Assembly: GCA_031213475.1 (NCBI GenBank)
Contig: JARUPZ010000016.1
Coordinates: 5,458,699-5,522,698, forward strand
Source of the DNA: Nereocystis luetkeana
Taxonomy: Eukaryota; Sar; Phaeophyceae; Laminariales; Laminariaceae
Direction: 5' to 3'
Length of the DNA stretch: 64,000 nucleotides
The translations under genes were made by a program, and so were the position numbers. Positions within the stretch are counted from its first letter, which is position 1, and every line of letters starts with the position of its first letter. Of this stretch, positions 42,501 through 51,600 are shown in pieces. The notes under the pieces are model-generated. The model was given only the letters and a program-made list of their open reading frames with translations. It did not search any database and was not told where the DNA came from.

Positions 42501-44891
42501 CCCAAACGAGTCGTGTTCCGTAAACCAAGCATAGACAAGTGCTCTGCGTGCGCAGGCGCCCTGCAAACAGAAACATAAAAAGAAGCGGAACTAGCCGGTT
42601 CGCGATTCCGTGGTCCACCTCAGACAACCCCGCATCGACTTCTGGCATGTAGGTTCCATGATCCCAAAGAGTGCTTGGCCTATCGCTGGAGATCATCAAC
42701 GAATTATCAACCTCTGCAGCTGCCTCTTCACGAAAACCCTTGCAATCCGATCATTCACAAGCGTCTACGACAGCAGCCGACACCCGTGTAAATGGGCGCT
42801 ATCCTAACCCCCCCCTATTGTATATAGGTTGGGTTGGCGTCGATAGGTAACGACACCGAACAACATGCCGCTCACTACTTGAATTAGACAACCAGGGTAC
42901 CGTTTTTAGTTTTTGTTTTGTTGGCGGTCGGTCAGGTTGTCGAGCTAGATCACTTGTGCGAGGTGAGCAGCCCATACTCCGCACAAGTGGGAATGATCGT
43001 ATCACGTAGGGTTTACTGCAAGAAACTCAAGAGGCAGTTACATAGTACTCCCATTGCTGCCTCTGGAAGTGGCTACACCGGAAATTATTTTCACTCATTC
43101 AAGCTGTCATCCATATGCTAGTCCGCCTCACAAGCGGTTCATAGTAGGATGCAGCTCACTCACCCTTCATGCGACCCCCCCAACACCTCACGGCGCTTCG
43201 CGCTTGGTGTAACCAATGTCTGCCTGGTCGATGAAAACCCGGCATGTTCCGTCCCGGCATTGTAGGGGTGCAAGGGTCTATGGTCATACGACTACGCCCA
43301 CGCATGATATCGAGTACCAGGTACATCTTTCCTATCGAGTAAGGCTGTTTTTCGCATCATCCCTTCGTTGCGTTTTTCGCAAAGAGTCCCTCACGTTCGA
43401 GCAGCAATGCGCGGCGGCGGCGGCGTCGCCCACGCCGTCTGCTTTCTCACCGACAGTCTGTTCGCCTGTGCCAGCAGCGCCTGCATGCAGCCTTCGTCGA
43501 CCGCAGCGCTCTCCGGCCGCGTCGCCTGAGAGAACAAAGCGGAGAGCGAGAGACAAGTTACGAGCGGAGAGCGAGAGACAAGTTACGAGCGGAGCGAGCT
43601 ACTCATTTTTCACTCGAAGGTCGCCTGAGTTACACGACCCTACATTTTTTTTTTCACGCTTCTATGTTTTCCACCAGCGCACACAGTAGTTGACGACAGG
43701 CACAAACACCCACTAGACCGGGTTTCTAGCGAGAGCTACCCCATGTATGAGTAATGAGGGGACCATAGTATATAGGACCAAATAATGTTAGTAAAAAGAG
43801 GTAAATATTTAGGTTTTTGTGCTTACCGTAGGTCCTATTTACTAAGGTCCCCCGCAACAGTACTGAGGGGGCACGCAGTGACAGCAGTAGCAGCAGCAAG
43901 CAGCAGCAGCAGCAGCAGCCAGCAACATCAGCACTAGCAGGAGCACGCGAGGACGATGATTCCTGGCCATCGCAGTCGCGAACCGGATTCACCGCCATCA
44001 CCGCCACCGCCACCGCCACGCTAAACATCTCCCCCTTCCTCCCCCCCGCGCTACCTCTCCCCCGTCCCCGCCCCTCTCCACATCAACCCATCTTAGCCCG
44101 AAACGCAAAACGCTGACGATTCAAGCCCCACCTGGTTCCCGGTTCCCTCTCTTCCCTCCCCCCCAGCTATGGCTATACGACTACGGCCATGTATGACCTC
44201 GCCCTACCTTGAGCAGGCACCCTTCTAACTCTGACGAGAAGGAGGCCTTCACCTCCCGGCGGACGTGGCGAACCCGTTCCACGGCGACCATCAGACGGCT
44301 CCAGCGGGCACCGGCAGCCTCGGCCTTGGCTTTGGCGATCGGCGATTCTTCGCTCTGGTTAGCGCTGCTGCTGCTGCTGCTGCTACTGCTTCTGCTGCTA
44401 CTGCTGCTGCTGCTGCTGCCGCCGCCACCGCTGTGGCCGCTGCCGCCGCCGATGCTGCTGCTGCCGACGCTGCCGCTGCTTGGGTCGCTTGAATCGCTGC
44501 TGATGGAGATCGTCACGGCTTCGCCGTCTCCATCGTTACCCGGCTGTAACCTAGGGGGTGGTTCTTGGTAGGTTCTACTGCTGGTGCTACCGCTGGTGGT
44601 GGTGGTGGTGGTGGTAGTAGCGGTGGTCGCGGTGGTGCTACAGAGCTCATGCTGCCGGTGAATTTGCTGCTGCTGGTGCCTGCCCCCCTGCTCCTCATCC
44701 TCCTTGTCCAGCTGCTGCTGCTGGGTCTGCTGCTGCTTACTACTTCCCCCCTCCTCCCCCTGCTCCTGCTCTTGCTGCGACTGTTGTTGCTGCTGGTTCC
44801 TCCCCTCTTGGGCATGCGCTGGAAGCTCCGACGGCGGCCGTGCCGCGGCGGCTGCTGTAGACCGCTTGTCGCATCCCCCTTCTGCGGTCAC
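27997..44891 (-). CDS. ANTH-domain (AP180/CALM-like) endocytic adaptor, nine exons seen, ends not defined
   Basis: Exons on the minus strand: 44891-44208 (5' limit uncertain), 43525-43451, 41567-41467, 39326-39276, 37023-36927, 33110-33009, 31484-31344, 30641-30554 and 28747-27997. All borders are GT..AG and the phases agree throughout (0,0,2,2,0,0,0,1,2), about 696 residues. Order: Gln/Ser-rich N-terminus, then VERVRHVRREVKASFSSELE, GCLLKATRPES, SSKLFKKMMERDWRTIAKAL, YVVHRLQRDSPPKQ, FIKDKWAEG, MQAPWLKVYCGYLATRGLRL and RNALVETNALLARALALHF. This follows the ANTH order (helix 1, KAT, 'DW..ALKAL.V.HRL..', 'F.D', 'W...Y..YL..R'). ANTH proteins bind PI(4,5)P2 and clathrin at budding vesicles. The canonical K-X9-K-X-K/R-H lipid motif is not visible after the KAT segment. 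The last two exons are least certain; the final one is a long Ala/Glu coiled-coil-prone run ending DVSGVITAVYSDR. No in-frame ATG is evident in exon 1. Confidence 0.72.
28050..28300 (+). repeat. GCC/GCT/TCC trinucleotide-rich segment in the last ANTH-gene exon
   Basis: Codes on the minus strand for alternating Ala and Glu (AEAEA, AAAAA blocks). Plus-strand poly-Ala/Ser frames here are shadows. Confidence 0.7.
28821..29082 (+). repeat. Poly(G) runs
   Basis: Two long G homopolymers, about 20 nt near 28821-28840 and about 30 nt near 29053-29082, in the intron upstream (transcript sense) of the last exon. Confidence 0.8.
29655..30206. mobile_element. ~550-bp TIR element with internal tandem units
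   Basis: Ends are perfect inverted repeats of about 22 bp: accgtaatcatgcgaaggtt at the left and aaccttcgcatgattacggt at the right. Inside, the unit cggtgcgatctctccgatgg with ggtgcg recurs about eight times, partly inverted. No ORF, so it is non-autonomous. The flanks on both sides resemble parts of the 37.86-38.09 kb repeat, suggesting insertion into a copy of that repeat. Confidence 0.75.
30644..31000 (+). mobile_element. Family C-like element, diverged, containing a TA microsatellite
   Basis: tgtgcagcacagattcaacc, atgtcctagatcacgcagat, then ccaacatgagc and, after an insertion, the agatcaggaa/atctagatcc end. It starts next to the acceptor of the ANTH exon at 30641. Confidence 0.5.
30848..30903 (+). 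repeat. TA dinucleotide repeat
   Basis: About 27 TA units with one aa interruption. Confidence 0.95.
31008..31110. mobile_element. MITE-B element, copy 1
   Basis: tacgggggaccattgtaaat ... atttactatggccccccgta: about 24-bp TIRs with an A/T-rich centre, about 100 bp. ANTH-gene intron. Confidence 0.75.
31505..31645 (-). repeat. P2 then P1 fragments, reverse, each beginning at a G run
   Basis: ggggtactcgtttgttgctt ... catccctttcgagacggag (P2), followed by ggttgggctactcatgtcat, gcatggccgtagtcctatgg (P1). They sit side by side 20 bp upstream of the ANTH exon acceptor at 31484. Confidence 0.65.
31696..31784. mobile_element. MITE-A hairpin element, copy 2
   Basis: ccgcagtcccgttttggaga ... tctccaaaaacgggactcca, ending aaaagggt. 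ANTH-gene intron. Confidence 0.8.
31785..31845 (-). repeat. P2 fragment without tail, reverse
   Basis: catttgaccattgaccacgc, atcccgttcggttcgagacg and gagc. It directly abuts MITE-A copy 2; the P2 tail is missing, so the MITE may have replaced or interrupted it. Confidence 0.55.
32205..32300. mobile_element. MITE-A hairpin element, copy 3
   Basis: acccttttaggaccgcagtc ... aaaacggaactgcggtacta. ANTH-gene intron. Confidence 0.75.
33270..33420 (-). repeat. P1 element, reverse, with G run
   Basis: ggggggtgtactcacgtcct, ggcggtagtcgcgtg, ttgcactcctaaaatgccgg and aggcattgcttgcaccaagc. About 140 bp, just upstream of the ANTH exon at 33110. Confidence 0.65.
33920..34012. mobile_element. MITE-A hairpin element, copy 4
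   Basis: gactgcagtcccatcttggg ... cgaaaacgggactgcagtcc around a cttataagtg loop. Confidence 0.8.
34129..34221. mobile_element. MITE-A hairpin element, copy 5
   Basis: acccgtttagacctgcagtc ... ccccaaaaggggactcctgt, 117 bp from copy 4. ANTH-gene intron. Confidence 0.8.
35010..35168 (-). mobile_element. Family C element, reverse copy
   Basis: tgccgggtgggacc, tctgcatgatctatgatac, tgtttcctgggttttgatct, gcagatcctgcccaaacctc, gaggaactagatgatctatc. ANTH-gene intron. Confidence 0.65.
35403..35927 (+). repeat. P1 element, longest form (~520 bp) with poly(C) tail
   Basis: Begins ccaggttgggttggcgtcg and runs through caaccagggtaccgttttt, gatcatttgtgcgaggtaaa, gggaatgatcgtatcacgta, caccggaaattaaatcaact, the gcggttcttag block and the 3' end tatcgagtacac plus a C run. 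Collinear with 42828-43345 over its whole length. No ORF of note. ANTH-gene intron. Confidence 0.75.
37208..37438 (+). repeat. Two-copy tandem duplication, ~116-bp unit
   Basis: cccgctcccctcaggagata ... aggcttgatggcaaacgtcc ... gaggggggggggcagaagtc ... caaaagaggactac is repeated almost perfectly, starting at 37208 and 37325. The near identity points to a recent duplication within an ANTH-gene intron. Confidence 0.85.
37502..37522 (+). repeat. Poly(G) run
   Basis: About 21 G with no P1/P2 sequence on either side, so not every homopolymer belongs to those families. Confidence 0.8.
37855..38092. repeat. Repeat related to both flanks of the 29.6-30.2 kb TIR element
   Basis: gaccttgggcc...gaaatggttgaaatgta and ccctaacctcgaccgttcgg gaattttctcgg reappear split at 29582-29650 and 30206-30290. 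It also contains an internal two-copy unit (ccgaccgcctggggaattt / cgaccgttcgggaatttt). Confidence 0.6.
38340..38500. repeat. Palindrome-rich array of tagacctat/ataggtcta units
   Basis: The unit (a/t)agacctat and its reverse complement recur about ten times over 160 bp, with attaataggt and tataataggtcta forming local hairpins. Confidence 0.75.
38928..39165 (+). mobile_element. Family C element
   Basis: cacgtcggacagatcatcta, gatcatctagttcctgatga, gttgtgcaggatctgcgtag, tacagatccaacctaggaag and ggctcccacccggcaacatg. A relatively intact copy about 110 bp from the ANTH exon at 39276. Confidence 0.7.
39535..39574 (+). repeat. AAC trinucleotide microsatellite
   Basis: About 13 perfect aac units. 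Confidence 0.95.
39774..39856. mobile_element. MITE-A hairpin element, copy 6
   Basis: acccttccagaactgcagtc ... gaatcgggaccgcggtctta, ending aaaagggt. A second, half-length copy (39859-39910, ccccttcggactgcactccc) follows directly. Confidence 0.75.
39952..40611 (-). other. Long ORF of unclear status within an ANTH-gene intron
   Basis: 219 codons are open on the minus strand, Arg/Lys-rich, with one hydrophobic stretch (VGWAFLSGVFLGCFVG). The plus strand also has frames of 88 codons (40103-40369, with membrane-like TFAVIAVVIGVYTV) and 154 codons (40372-40836). No splice or domain evidence favours any one of them. The flanking ANTH exons join in frame without it, so it is not part of that gene. 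Confidence 0.25.
41114..41205. mobile_element. MITE-A hairpin element, copy 7
   Basis: gttaggactgcggtcccgtt ... cccaaaacgggactgtagtc. ANTH-gene intron. Confidence 0.8.
41793..42075 (-). repeat. P1 element, reverse, ~280 bp with G run
   Basis: ggggtgtactcgataggaga, gcatggccgtagtcgtatga, ccctcgcatccctacaattc, aggcagacattgcttgcacc, tgagctgcatcctactaaga, ending ttaatttccggtgtcggc. It reaches further 5' than the 33.3 and 24.2 kb copies but not as far as the 35.4 and 42.8 kb copies. Confidence 0.75.
42138..42215 (-). repeat. P2 element, reverse, with G run
   Basis: ggggggcgtactcatttaat, gcttgccttaagtcatctca, ccattgaccacgcatccctt, tcgagacggagcac. Confidence 0.7.
42216..42420 (+). repeat. G-rich low-complexity tract
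   Basis: About 200 bp dominated by G with T/A interruptions. Frames across it (Gly/Arg/Val or Pro/Thr) are spurious. Confidence 0.8.
42828..43345 (+). repeat. P1 element, longest form, without long C tail
   Basis: ggttgggttggcgtcgatag, caaccagggtaccgttttta, gatcacttgtgcgaggtgag, gggaatgatcgtatcacgta, caccggaaattattttcact, then the gcggttcatag block to tatcgagtaaggc. Collinear with 35403-35927. The end is interrupted before a C run could form, and an extra taccaggtac sits near 43315. Confidence 0.7.
43757..43854. mobile_element. MITE-B element, copy 2
   Basis: aggggaccatagtatatagg ... ggtcctatttactaaggtcc with an A/T centre, about 98 bp. Between ANTH exons 1 and 2. Confidence 0.75.
44360..44790 (+). 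repeat. CTG/GCT trinucleotide repeats in ANTH-gene exon 1
   Basis: On the minus strand these encode poly-Gln and poly-Ser runs. Plus-strand Leu/Ala frames here are shadows. Confidence 0.75.
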
Positions 44892-47800
44892 GGGTAGCCC
44901 TTCGTGTTTTCGAGTGTTGTCTTCTACTGCCGTACCTGATACGTAGACAAGATTGCACGGCGGTGTCCAACGACGGTATGATACGGATTGCTGTTGTTGT
45001 TATCAAACTATTAATAGCTACAAATCAAGGATTCCGTGGGTCACACAAGGTGCTGGAGCCCTCGGAAGATCCGAAGAGCCATAAAAATCAGAATGCAGCA
45101 GGGAAGCACGACGCCTCCCACCTAAGAATACACGAAACGTAGAAGACGCGCACACGAAATGAAATAAGCGCGCAAGCTGAACTAACATTGACCGCGGGTA
45201 TCCACTCAAGTATAGCACAGAGTTCCCCCCGTTTCCACAACTAGCCAACTGGTGCATGGCTACTGACTACAACGGTTGCTGTCTGGAGTGCTGCCTGCAC
45301 CGTACGAAGCGCACGGTAGTCGTCAACACAGAGAGGAACACGCACGCCTGCTGTCTGGGGTGCTCTCAGAGTGACGACTCGCAGACACAGTAAAAAAGAG
45401 CAACCGAGCAAAAAGCCACCATACTAATATCAACGATCGACGTATCTTCCAGGACTGTCTGACAAAAGGTGTAGCACAGCTATGATACCACGCCCCTGAT
45501 AATTGCGGGGGTCGTTCCCCATGAAGGGTATACAACTCGCCAACGATACAAAGACCATTGACGTAAGTAACAGGTACACACTTCTGCCTCGTAAAAAATC
45601 AGAGAAAAGAGTATTGACTGCTGCTCTCGTGATGGTGTGCGCGCTAGTCGTGGGTCTCCGCGTGCCGTCCTGCTGCCGTTCTCCATGGCCGCCTCATTCG
45701 CCTCAGTCCAATCGACCCGCTCCTTCGCACGTGATTTCGTTGCCACTCCCTTCCAGTCGGTTCCCCTTCTCCCGCGTCCCAAAAACAAAAAAGCTCCTCG
45801 CACGTGCGGTTCTGATCTGAAGCACAAAGAATCTCGCGCAGGGTGAGTTCAATCCGTCTTTTCCCCGCTCGTCGACGCTCTGTCTCCCTCCTCCTTTGTC
45901 GTCGAATCCAGCCTCCTTCCGGCGCAATTAGACTTTGCCGTAGTATGTCCTGTAGTGGCGCCTGCCTCCGCGCACGGGCATCCCGATTGAGCAATGCTGT
46001 GCTGCCGCTGTTGCCTAAAAAACGACGCGCGAATCGTAGGTGTCCGTGCCTGACGCGCCACGTACGACCCAACTCTACTGCCACGTCGAAGCCTCGCGGC
46101 CACGCGCAGCATCAAGAAGGGATCACTCGTTGAGGGTGAGTCCGGCCTTACACCCGCCACAAAGACCCACCCCACTCGCCATAAGCCTGATGCCTGGCAG
46201 CATGCCTTGCCGAGGCAGCGAGGGGAACGAACATTGTTTACCAGTACCGAACGGCTATATATCGCACCAGTCTGTTCATAAATGTAAGGGCGCTTGGATA
46301 GTGCGCAATAAAATCCCAATACCGTATTCCATACATTTACGATCAGACTGGTACGTACCAAAAAGGGTGAACAATAAGGGTATGCAGTGGTATATATGGT
46401 ACGTAGCGTAAACACTGGCACACCAAGGGTGCTGTGCAGATTACCAATACAGACAAGGCTTCACGAAGTACCGATATACCTGGTGTGCATGGTGTACCAG
46501 AACGCCAGAGGAATAAAAATACTATTAACACTATTAATATATGTCATGCATGAGTGGTATGGGTACGTCATTCATGGTGTGACAGAGTACCTGGTAGTCA
46601 GTATGGCATTCCCTGCCATAAACCTAAATAGGGTATACCAGGTGCTGGTGTACTACAAAATACTACAGCAGTTGTGTACCAGTACAGGGTATACGAAGGA
46701 CAGCAGTACTATTAATACGAGTACGTATACGGAGGTGCGTGGGGTATTCTACCGGTTAACTCGGGGTGTAATGAACTGGTATATACTGCTGAATGGCACA
46801 TGGTACAGGGTATACATGGGAGAGGGTGGGGGAGGAGGGGGGAGGGAGAGGTAGTTGCACCCGTCGGCACACGGCGGGTCTGGTCGGCGATCGAAGCGAC
46901 GCTTCAACGCGTGTCTCTCTCTGTTTGTCGGATCGAAAAAAAAGGGATGCGTATGTTTCAAAGATACATCACTTGGATACAGAGCGTAGAGCACAAGAAT
47001 ATCAACACCAAGTATTGATAATATATCTTGTACATACCGGTATATAGGACAGCGGGGAGCCGTCGTGACGGGGCACAAGAAGTGTCAGGTACGGCATATA
47101 CTGGTATTGGCATCGTACATGGACCTGTATCAGCTCTCCGAGATGGCTGAAGTTTAGAGTCACTGAAACCCAGTTCTGGGTAGCACAGCAGTCATCAGTC
47201 ATCAACCTATTACTGCTGTAGTAGGCAGTAGGCTGAGGCGGCGAACATCCCTCTCGTTTTTGAAAATATTTGGGATGGGTACTGATTTGGTCATGCCACC
47301 GCCACCGCCGCCGTCAAGGGCAGGCAACTCCAACTTATCCAGAGGCAGACAAGTCTTGGAAGCAACCGGCACACTACGGAGGAGGGGGCGAGAAGCAAAA
47401 CAGAAACAATCGCAAGTACAAGCAGCGAGAACAAGGACAGACTCCTCGTTGACAGCATTCTCTTTCTCTCTCTCATCCCATTCATTATCTTCGCACATCT
47501 TCTTCTCTCTCCTTCCAACTCGTAACTCAGATCCGGGGTCACATATCAGGCTCTACTCCCTCCTTCCCGCTACGTGCCTTCATTTTTATCGCGAGAAGAT
47601 TTCAGCCTTTTCTTCCCTCGTCGACTCGCATCGAATTGTGCCTACCCACGCTGCAAGGCGCTCTCAACAATTGAATCCTTTTTTATTTTTGCAAATAAAG
47701 TCAAAGTCCGACCCACCTGGGGCTCGAACCCAGGACTCAAACAAGTAGAATTCGAGGTTAACCACTTGAACCACCGGGGCGACCATTACGGATGTACGAA

Positions 47801-47896
47801 TACACCTTCGTACAGTTAGCAGCAGTGATATTGGTTTAGAGGACTGCTGGTAAATACCCTGGTTCCTGGTACACCACCACGCACTGCTGAGCAATT
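44892..47896. other. Gene-poor region with weak ORFs
   Basis: 45685-45843 could be a first exon (ATG, MAASFASVQSTRSFARDFVA ..., then cgcagg/gtgagt donor) with a presequence-like N-terminus, but I find no matching second exon. A 146-codon Arg-rich minus frame overlaps it. 46200-46860 is rich in gtacc/ggtac short palindromic repeats. Frames at 47202-47498 (minus) and 47260-47748 (plus) overlap each other and neither is supported. Confidence 0.4.
47702..47786 (-). tRNA. tRNA-like sequence, probably degenerate tRNA or SINE head
   Basis: On the minus strand tggttcaagtggttaacc matches an A box, and ctgggttcgagccccag forms a perfect T arm (B box). A 5-bp anticodon stem cgaat/gtttg can be drawn around loop tctactt, but position 33 is C not T, and the acceptor stem pairs poorly. 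I therefore do not assign an amino acid. Confidence 0.4.
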
Positions 47897-48427
47897 TTAT
47901 ACGTACGACATGCAGAATAGAGCAGGCCAATTTGAACTTCCAGAGGGCTCTCGGGAAACAACAGGCAAACAAACGCCCCTGCTGTGCAGGCTTCGCTTCT
48001 TTGATTCTACCAAAGGGTTGGTGGATTGGCCCCTTGCTGAGCCGCAACACAGGCAGGAGAAGCAAAGTAACGCGGAAAGCACTGCCTCACCTGCTTCGAA
48101 AAGTCTCGTCGTAGCCGTGTCTTGGCGCCGCCGTACGTTCGAAATATCTCCAGGAACATGAGCGATCGGCGCCGAGGACGCCTCTGCCCCGGCTCCAGGC
48201 GTGCTGGCGGCCAACGCGTACAGCACGACGAGAAGTTGTGGCACACTGGTGCTCCGCGCTCCTCGCCGCATTTTCCCTCCGATATCTCCACGATGGGTCA
48301 GTTTGTCTTTGGCAGCCTTGCTCAACCAACTGCCACACTGCCCACCGTGGGGACACTTCCAAGCTTTCTCCGCTTTGATTGACATAACAAACATGCCTCC
48401 ATGTTTTAATGAAACCCTGACAGAAAA
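47897..48427 (-). pseudogene. Left half of an ORF interrupted by the 6.8-kb transposon
   Basis: Not recognised. The minus frame enters from the transposon junction as FSVRVSLKHGGMFVMSIKAE, then KAWKCPHGGQCGSWLSKAAK and DKLTHRGDIGGKMRR, and stays open to about 47897. The right flank of the element (55345-55224, minus) reads PFVPEKYLDSWSKQSARMPV ... LVYHVVDGAYPR. With one copy of the 9-bp duplication, the two are in the same frame, so the insertion split a continuous reading frame. The plus strand is also open across the junction, but its composition is less protein-like. No start, splice border or domain is established. Confidence 0.4.
48419..48427. repeat. Target-site duplication, left copy (GACAGAAAA)
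   Basis: Nine bases directly outside the left TIR, identical to 55215-55223 outside the right TIR. Confidence 0.85.
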
Positions 48428-48638
48428 GGCGCGTGCTATGTGCAGGCGCATCCTGCAAAAATATTTGTGCAGGCGCCGAACGCCTCGAGAACCGATCCAC
48501 TACAAACCCATTTTCAAATACGAAACACCGGCCTCAAAACAGCAGTTCACAACAATTCACAGCAGCAGTAGACCAGCACCAGGCACAGCAGCAGTAGACC
48601 AGCACCAGGTCTCGACGTAAGGCACAGGGCACGCGCAG
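48428..48638 (+). repeat. Left terminal inverted repeat of the 6.8-kb element
   Basis: Pairs with 55010-55214. The first ~95 bp differ at about four positions. Further in, the left arm has a 26-bp internal duplication (gcacagcagcagtagaccag plus caccag) and small deletions. A subterminal hairpin (gcgcatcctgcaaaaatat / atatttgtgcaggcgc) is present in both arms. Confidence 0.85.
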
Positions 48639-48646
48639 TGACTGCG

Positions 48647-51600
48647 ATGACCTCTCTGTTCGATATAGTAGGGAACTCTTCCGCAGGCGACGATGCGGAA
48701 GACGCGGGTAGCGCAGGTAGTGACGGAGGAGGTATGATCGAAGTGGACGCTACCAGCGAGGACGGTGCGTTTTCCTTTTTCTGCGCGAGAGCTGCAGGAG
48801 CTGCAGGCGATGACGACGACGGCGCGGCGTCGACTCCTGCGAGGGCGAGTGGCCCGACGTGTGACGGGGGCGTACCGGTAATCGAAGTGGATGACACCAG
48901 CGAGGAGGGTGCCTTTTCGTTTTTTTGCGCAAGAGCAGACCCTGCGTCGCCGACTCGGAGAGCGCGTGGCATCGGTGTCGACAGCAGTGCAGCGACTGCA
49001 GGCAGCGGCGCTACAGACGGCGGCGATGCGCCGGCGACTCCGAGGAGTGACGGTGACCCGGCGCAGAACGTGGATGCCGAGAGCGACACAAATACGGTGA
49101 GTTGGTCGGAGTTTGTTTTGTGACGCGAACAGTGTTGTTGGTACAGAGTACCGGACACCTAATAAGAAACAGAAACTATGGTCCAGGCTGGATTTCTTAT
49201 TTGAGAGAGGGTGCTTTCTAGACTAATTTCAAGATAACGCCTCATGAATTTAATATTTTCCTTTAAATATCAGCCTGGCTTTCGTATTAGCCTGTTTCTT
49301 ATTAGCTGTCCTGTACTGACTGTATAATACTTGCACACCTCGGACAGATCATGATCTACTACTGCTGTGGATAATCTGATAATGATCTACTGGTACTGCT
49401 GTAGATGATCTAGATAATCTACTATTAATAACATAATATAATGATCTAGATCACCCATTAGTACAACTAGTAGTTCCATACCTGCGGTTGCGAGAGGTTG
49501 TGCAGGATCTGCATGCTGTAGTACAGATCCAACCCAGACCTCTGGGAGATCATGCAGATTATACCGCTCCGATCGGGCAACGTGAGCTAGATGGCATAAG
49601 ATCGGAAATGCATCTGGCTTGAAAAATCTAGACCATCCAACGGGAGTCGATGATCTGCCGCGAGCTGTGTAAAACTGTTCTTCGTATGATACGATATTGA
49701 CAGCAGTGCCCTTGTGTACGGGTACTACAGTAGCTGTAATAGTGAGACACAATGTAAGCCGTAGGCCATAGGTCCACGTTGTACCACGTTGTACCTGGTA
49801 GGTTGTAGGCCGATGTTGCAGGTTGTTGGTGTTGTTGTTGGTGTTGTATGTCGCAAACGGGCGCGCCACCCTGGGGCATTTCGGCCGCGGATTTCGCCGT
49901 GGGTAGGGGGGAAGGGTGCAGACAAGGGGAAACCGGCCGTCTCGCGCCGCGCCGGCCCGCGCTCGTCGTGGTGCGGGGGGGCAAGGTCAGGGGGCCGGAT
50001 GCGGCGAGATCACGCATTACTTGGAAATAGAGGGGCGGGCTGCGGTGGTGGCACAAGCAGGGAGCAGCACTCATACGAAGTATTGTATACTCTTGCTGTA
50101 ACCGCGCGCAGAAAAGCACGCTGATCCTGGTGACATACGTAGTAAATACGGGCTTTTGCTGAACAGCAGCAGTTCCCCCCTCCCCCAGCCTAACAAATTG
50201 CACAGCAGCAGTATTGCAGCAGCATACTGTATCATAGTAGCAGCAGCATGGGTACAGAGAAACACCGTTGTTTTCGACCGTGTACGATATACAACACAAA
50301 AAGTAGTACATTCCCAGCAGGTGCAATTGTGTTGTCCTCCTTTTCTACGGCCCTTCTCCGCCAACACGATTGTCTGTTGAATATGGTACATATGATGGAT
50401 AGTATGATACGTATACTTAACGGTGAAAATGTCCAAGGTAGCCAACGGTAAACCAGCTTCATCCTCTGTTTCAGCAGTACTCGTAGTGGTGGTGGATAAC
50501 ACGCACCTGCCAACGTTGACACCATTCATAACGCTGTATAATCACCGCTCTTTGCGTTCGGCGTCCGCAGTTCTCGTACTCCGCGGAAGCGTTGCGTGTT
50601 GCGCTGAACAACATTCGTATGGAGCATTCGTATGGAGGGAACAAACTTGGAGGACCTGGAATCGGTGGTGAAGCAGACTTGCGCGAAACATGGTGTGAAG
50701 CTTGCACGTGAGTCTTCAAGAAGGGAGAAAGGAAGTGGAAGCCGCCTTGTCATGGTCGCATGGAAATGCGTGCATGGCATGCGGAACCGGCAGACCGACC
50801 TGCAGGCCGAACGCAGGAGGAGTGCCCCTGGTGAGTCTTCGATGAGGAATGAGTAGAAGGACTGGATAGAAGGGTAGGATATGAACCTGCGGTTTCTAAT
50901 AAAGATACAGTAGAATATGCTGTCGCTAGAAACTTGCTCAGCAGGATCTTTATTAACTGTCGTCAACTTGTTTGCGTTGCTACGTATTTTGTGTTGGTAC
51001 TGCTGTCTACACTTATCGGCTTCCAGCTTCTAGCATGCTAGCCCCGACCGGGGCCGTGCTGTTTTGACCTCTTTTTTTTATGTCCAGGGTCCATAGACTG
51101 TTTTCTTGTATCATACCAGTACCAGGTTCTTCGTACGGATACCGTTCGTACTCGAAGGGAGACAAAAGGGCTCCTTCATATTTGGCGCGGTGCTAATCAC
51201 AAACTCGCTTTTGCTCGTAGTATAATAGTGGCAGTCGTGTTTGCCCTAGGCAGTCGTGTTTGCCCTAGGCACTCGTGTTTACCGTAGGGAGCATCATGGG
51301 CATGGCGTCTAACAGCGGTGAATAATCTATCGGCTTACATGCCCTGCCTTGCGTCTGCACCAGGTTGTCACAGGGTGCCACGGCAAGCCTCGAGCCAGAG
51401 GACTGGCTGCGGCTTTAAGGTAGGGTGCAGCTTCGTATGTACAGTAGTACGTTCATATTGTACACGTGTCTCGTTCTTAGCTGAAGACCGGGATACTTTC
51501 AATTGTTGCTTGGTAGTCTACGAATGTACCTGGTGCTGCTAAACACAAACCCGGTTTATCGCGTTGGAACTCAATCAGTTGTGCTTGCACACGCTGATGA

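Noticed and set aside
47260-47748. 162-codon plus ORF
   Set aside because: It runs through the tRNA-like sequence (ending in a PPGAR-type read of the T arm) and overlaps a 98-codon minus frame; no support.
49628-50326. 232-codon minus ORF inside the transposon
   Set aside because: Tyr/Cys-rich and repetitive at both ends; the GC-rich middle reads equally well on the plus strand, and no splice or domain support was found.
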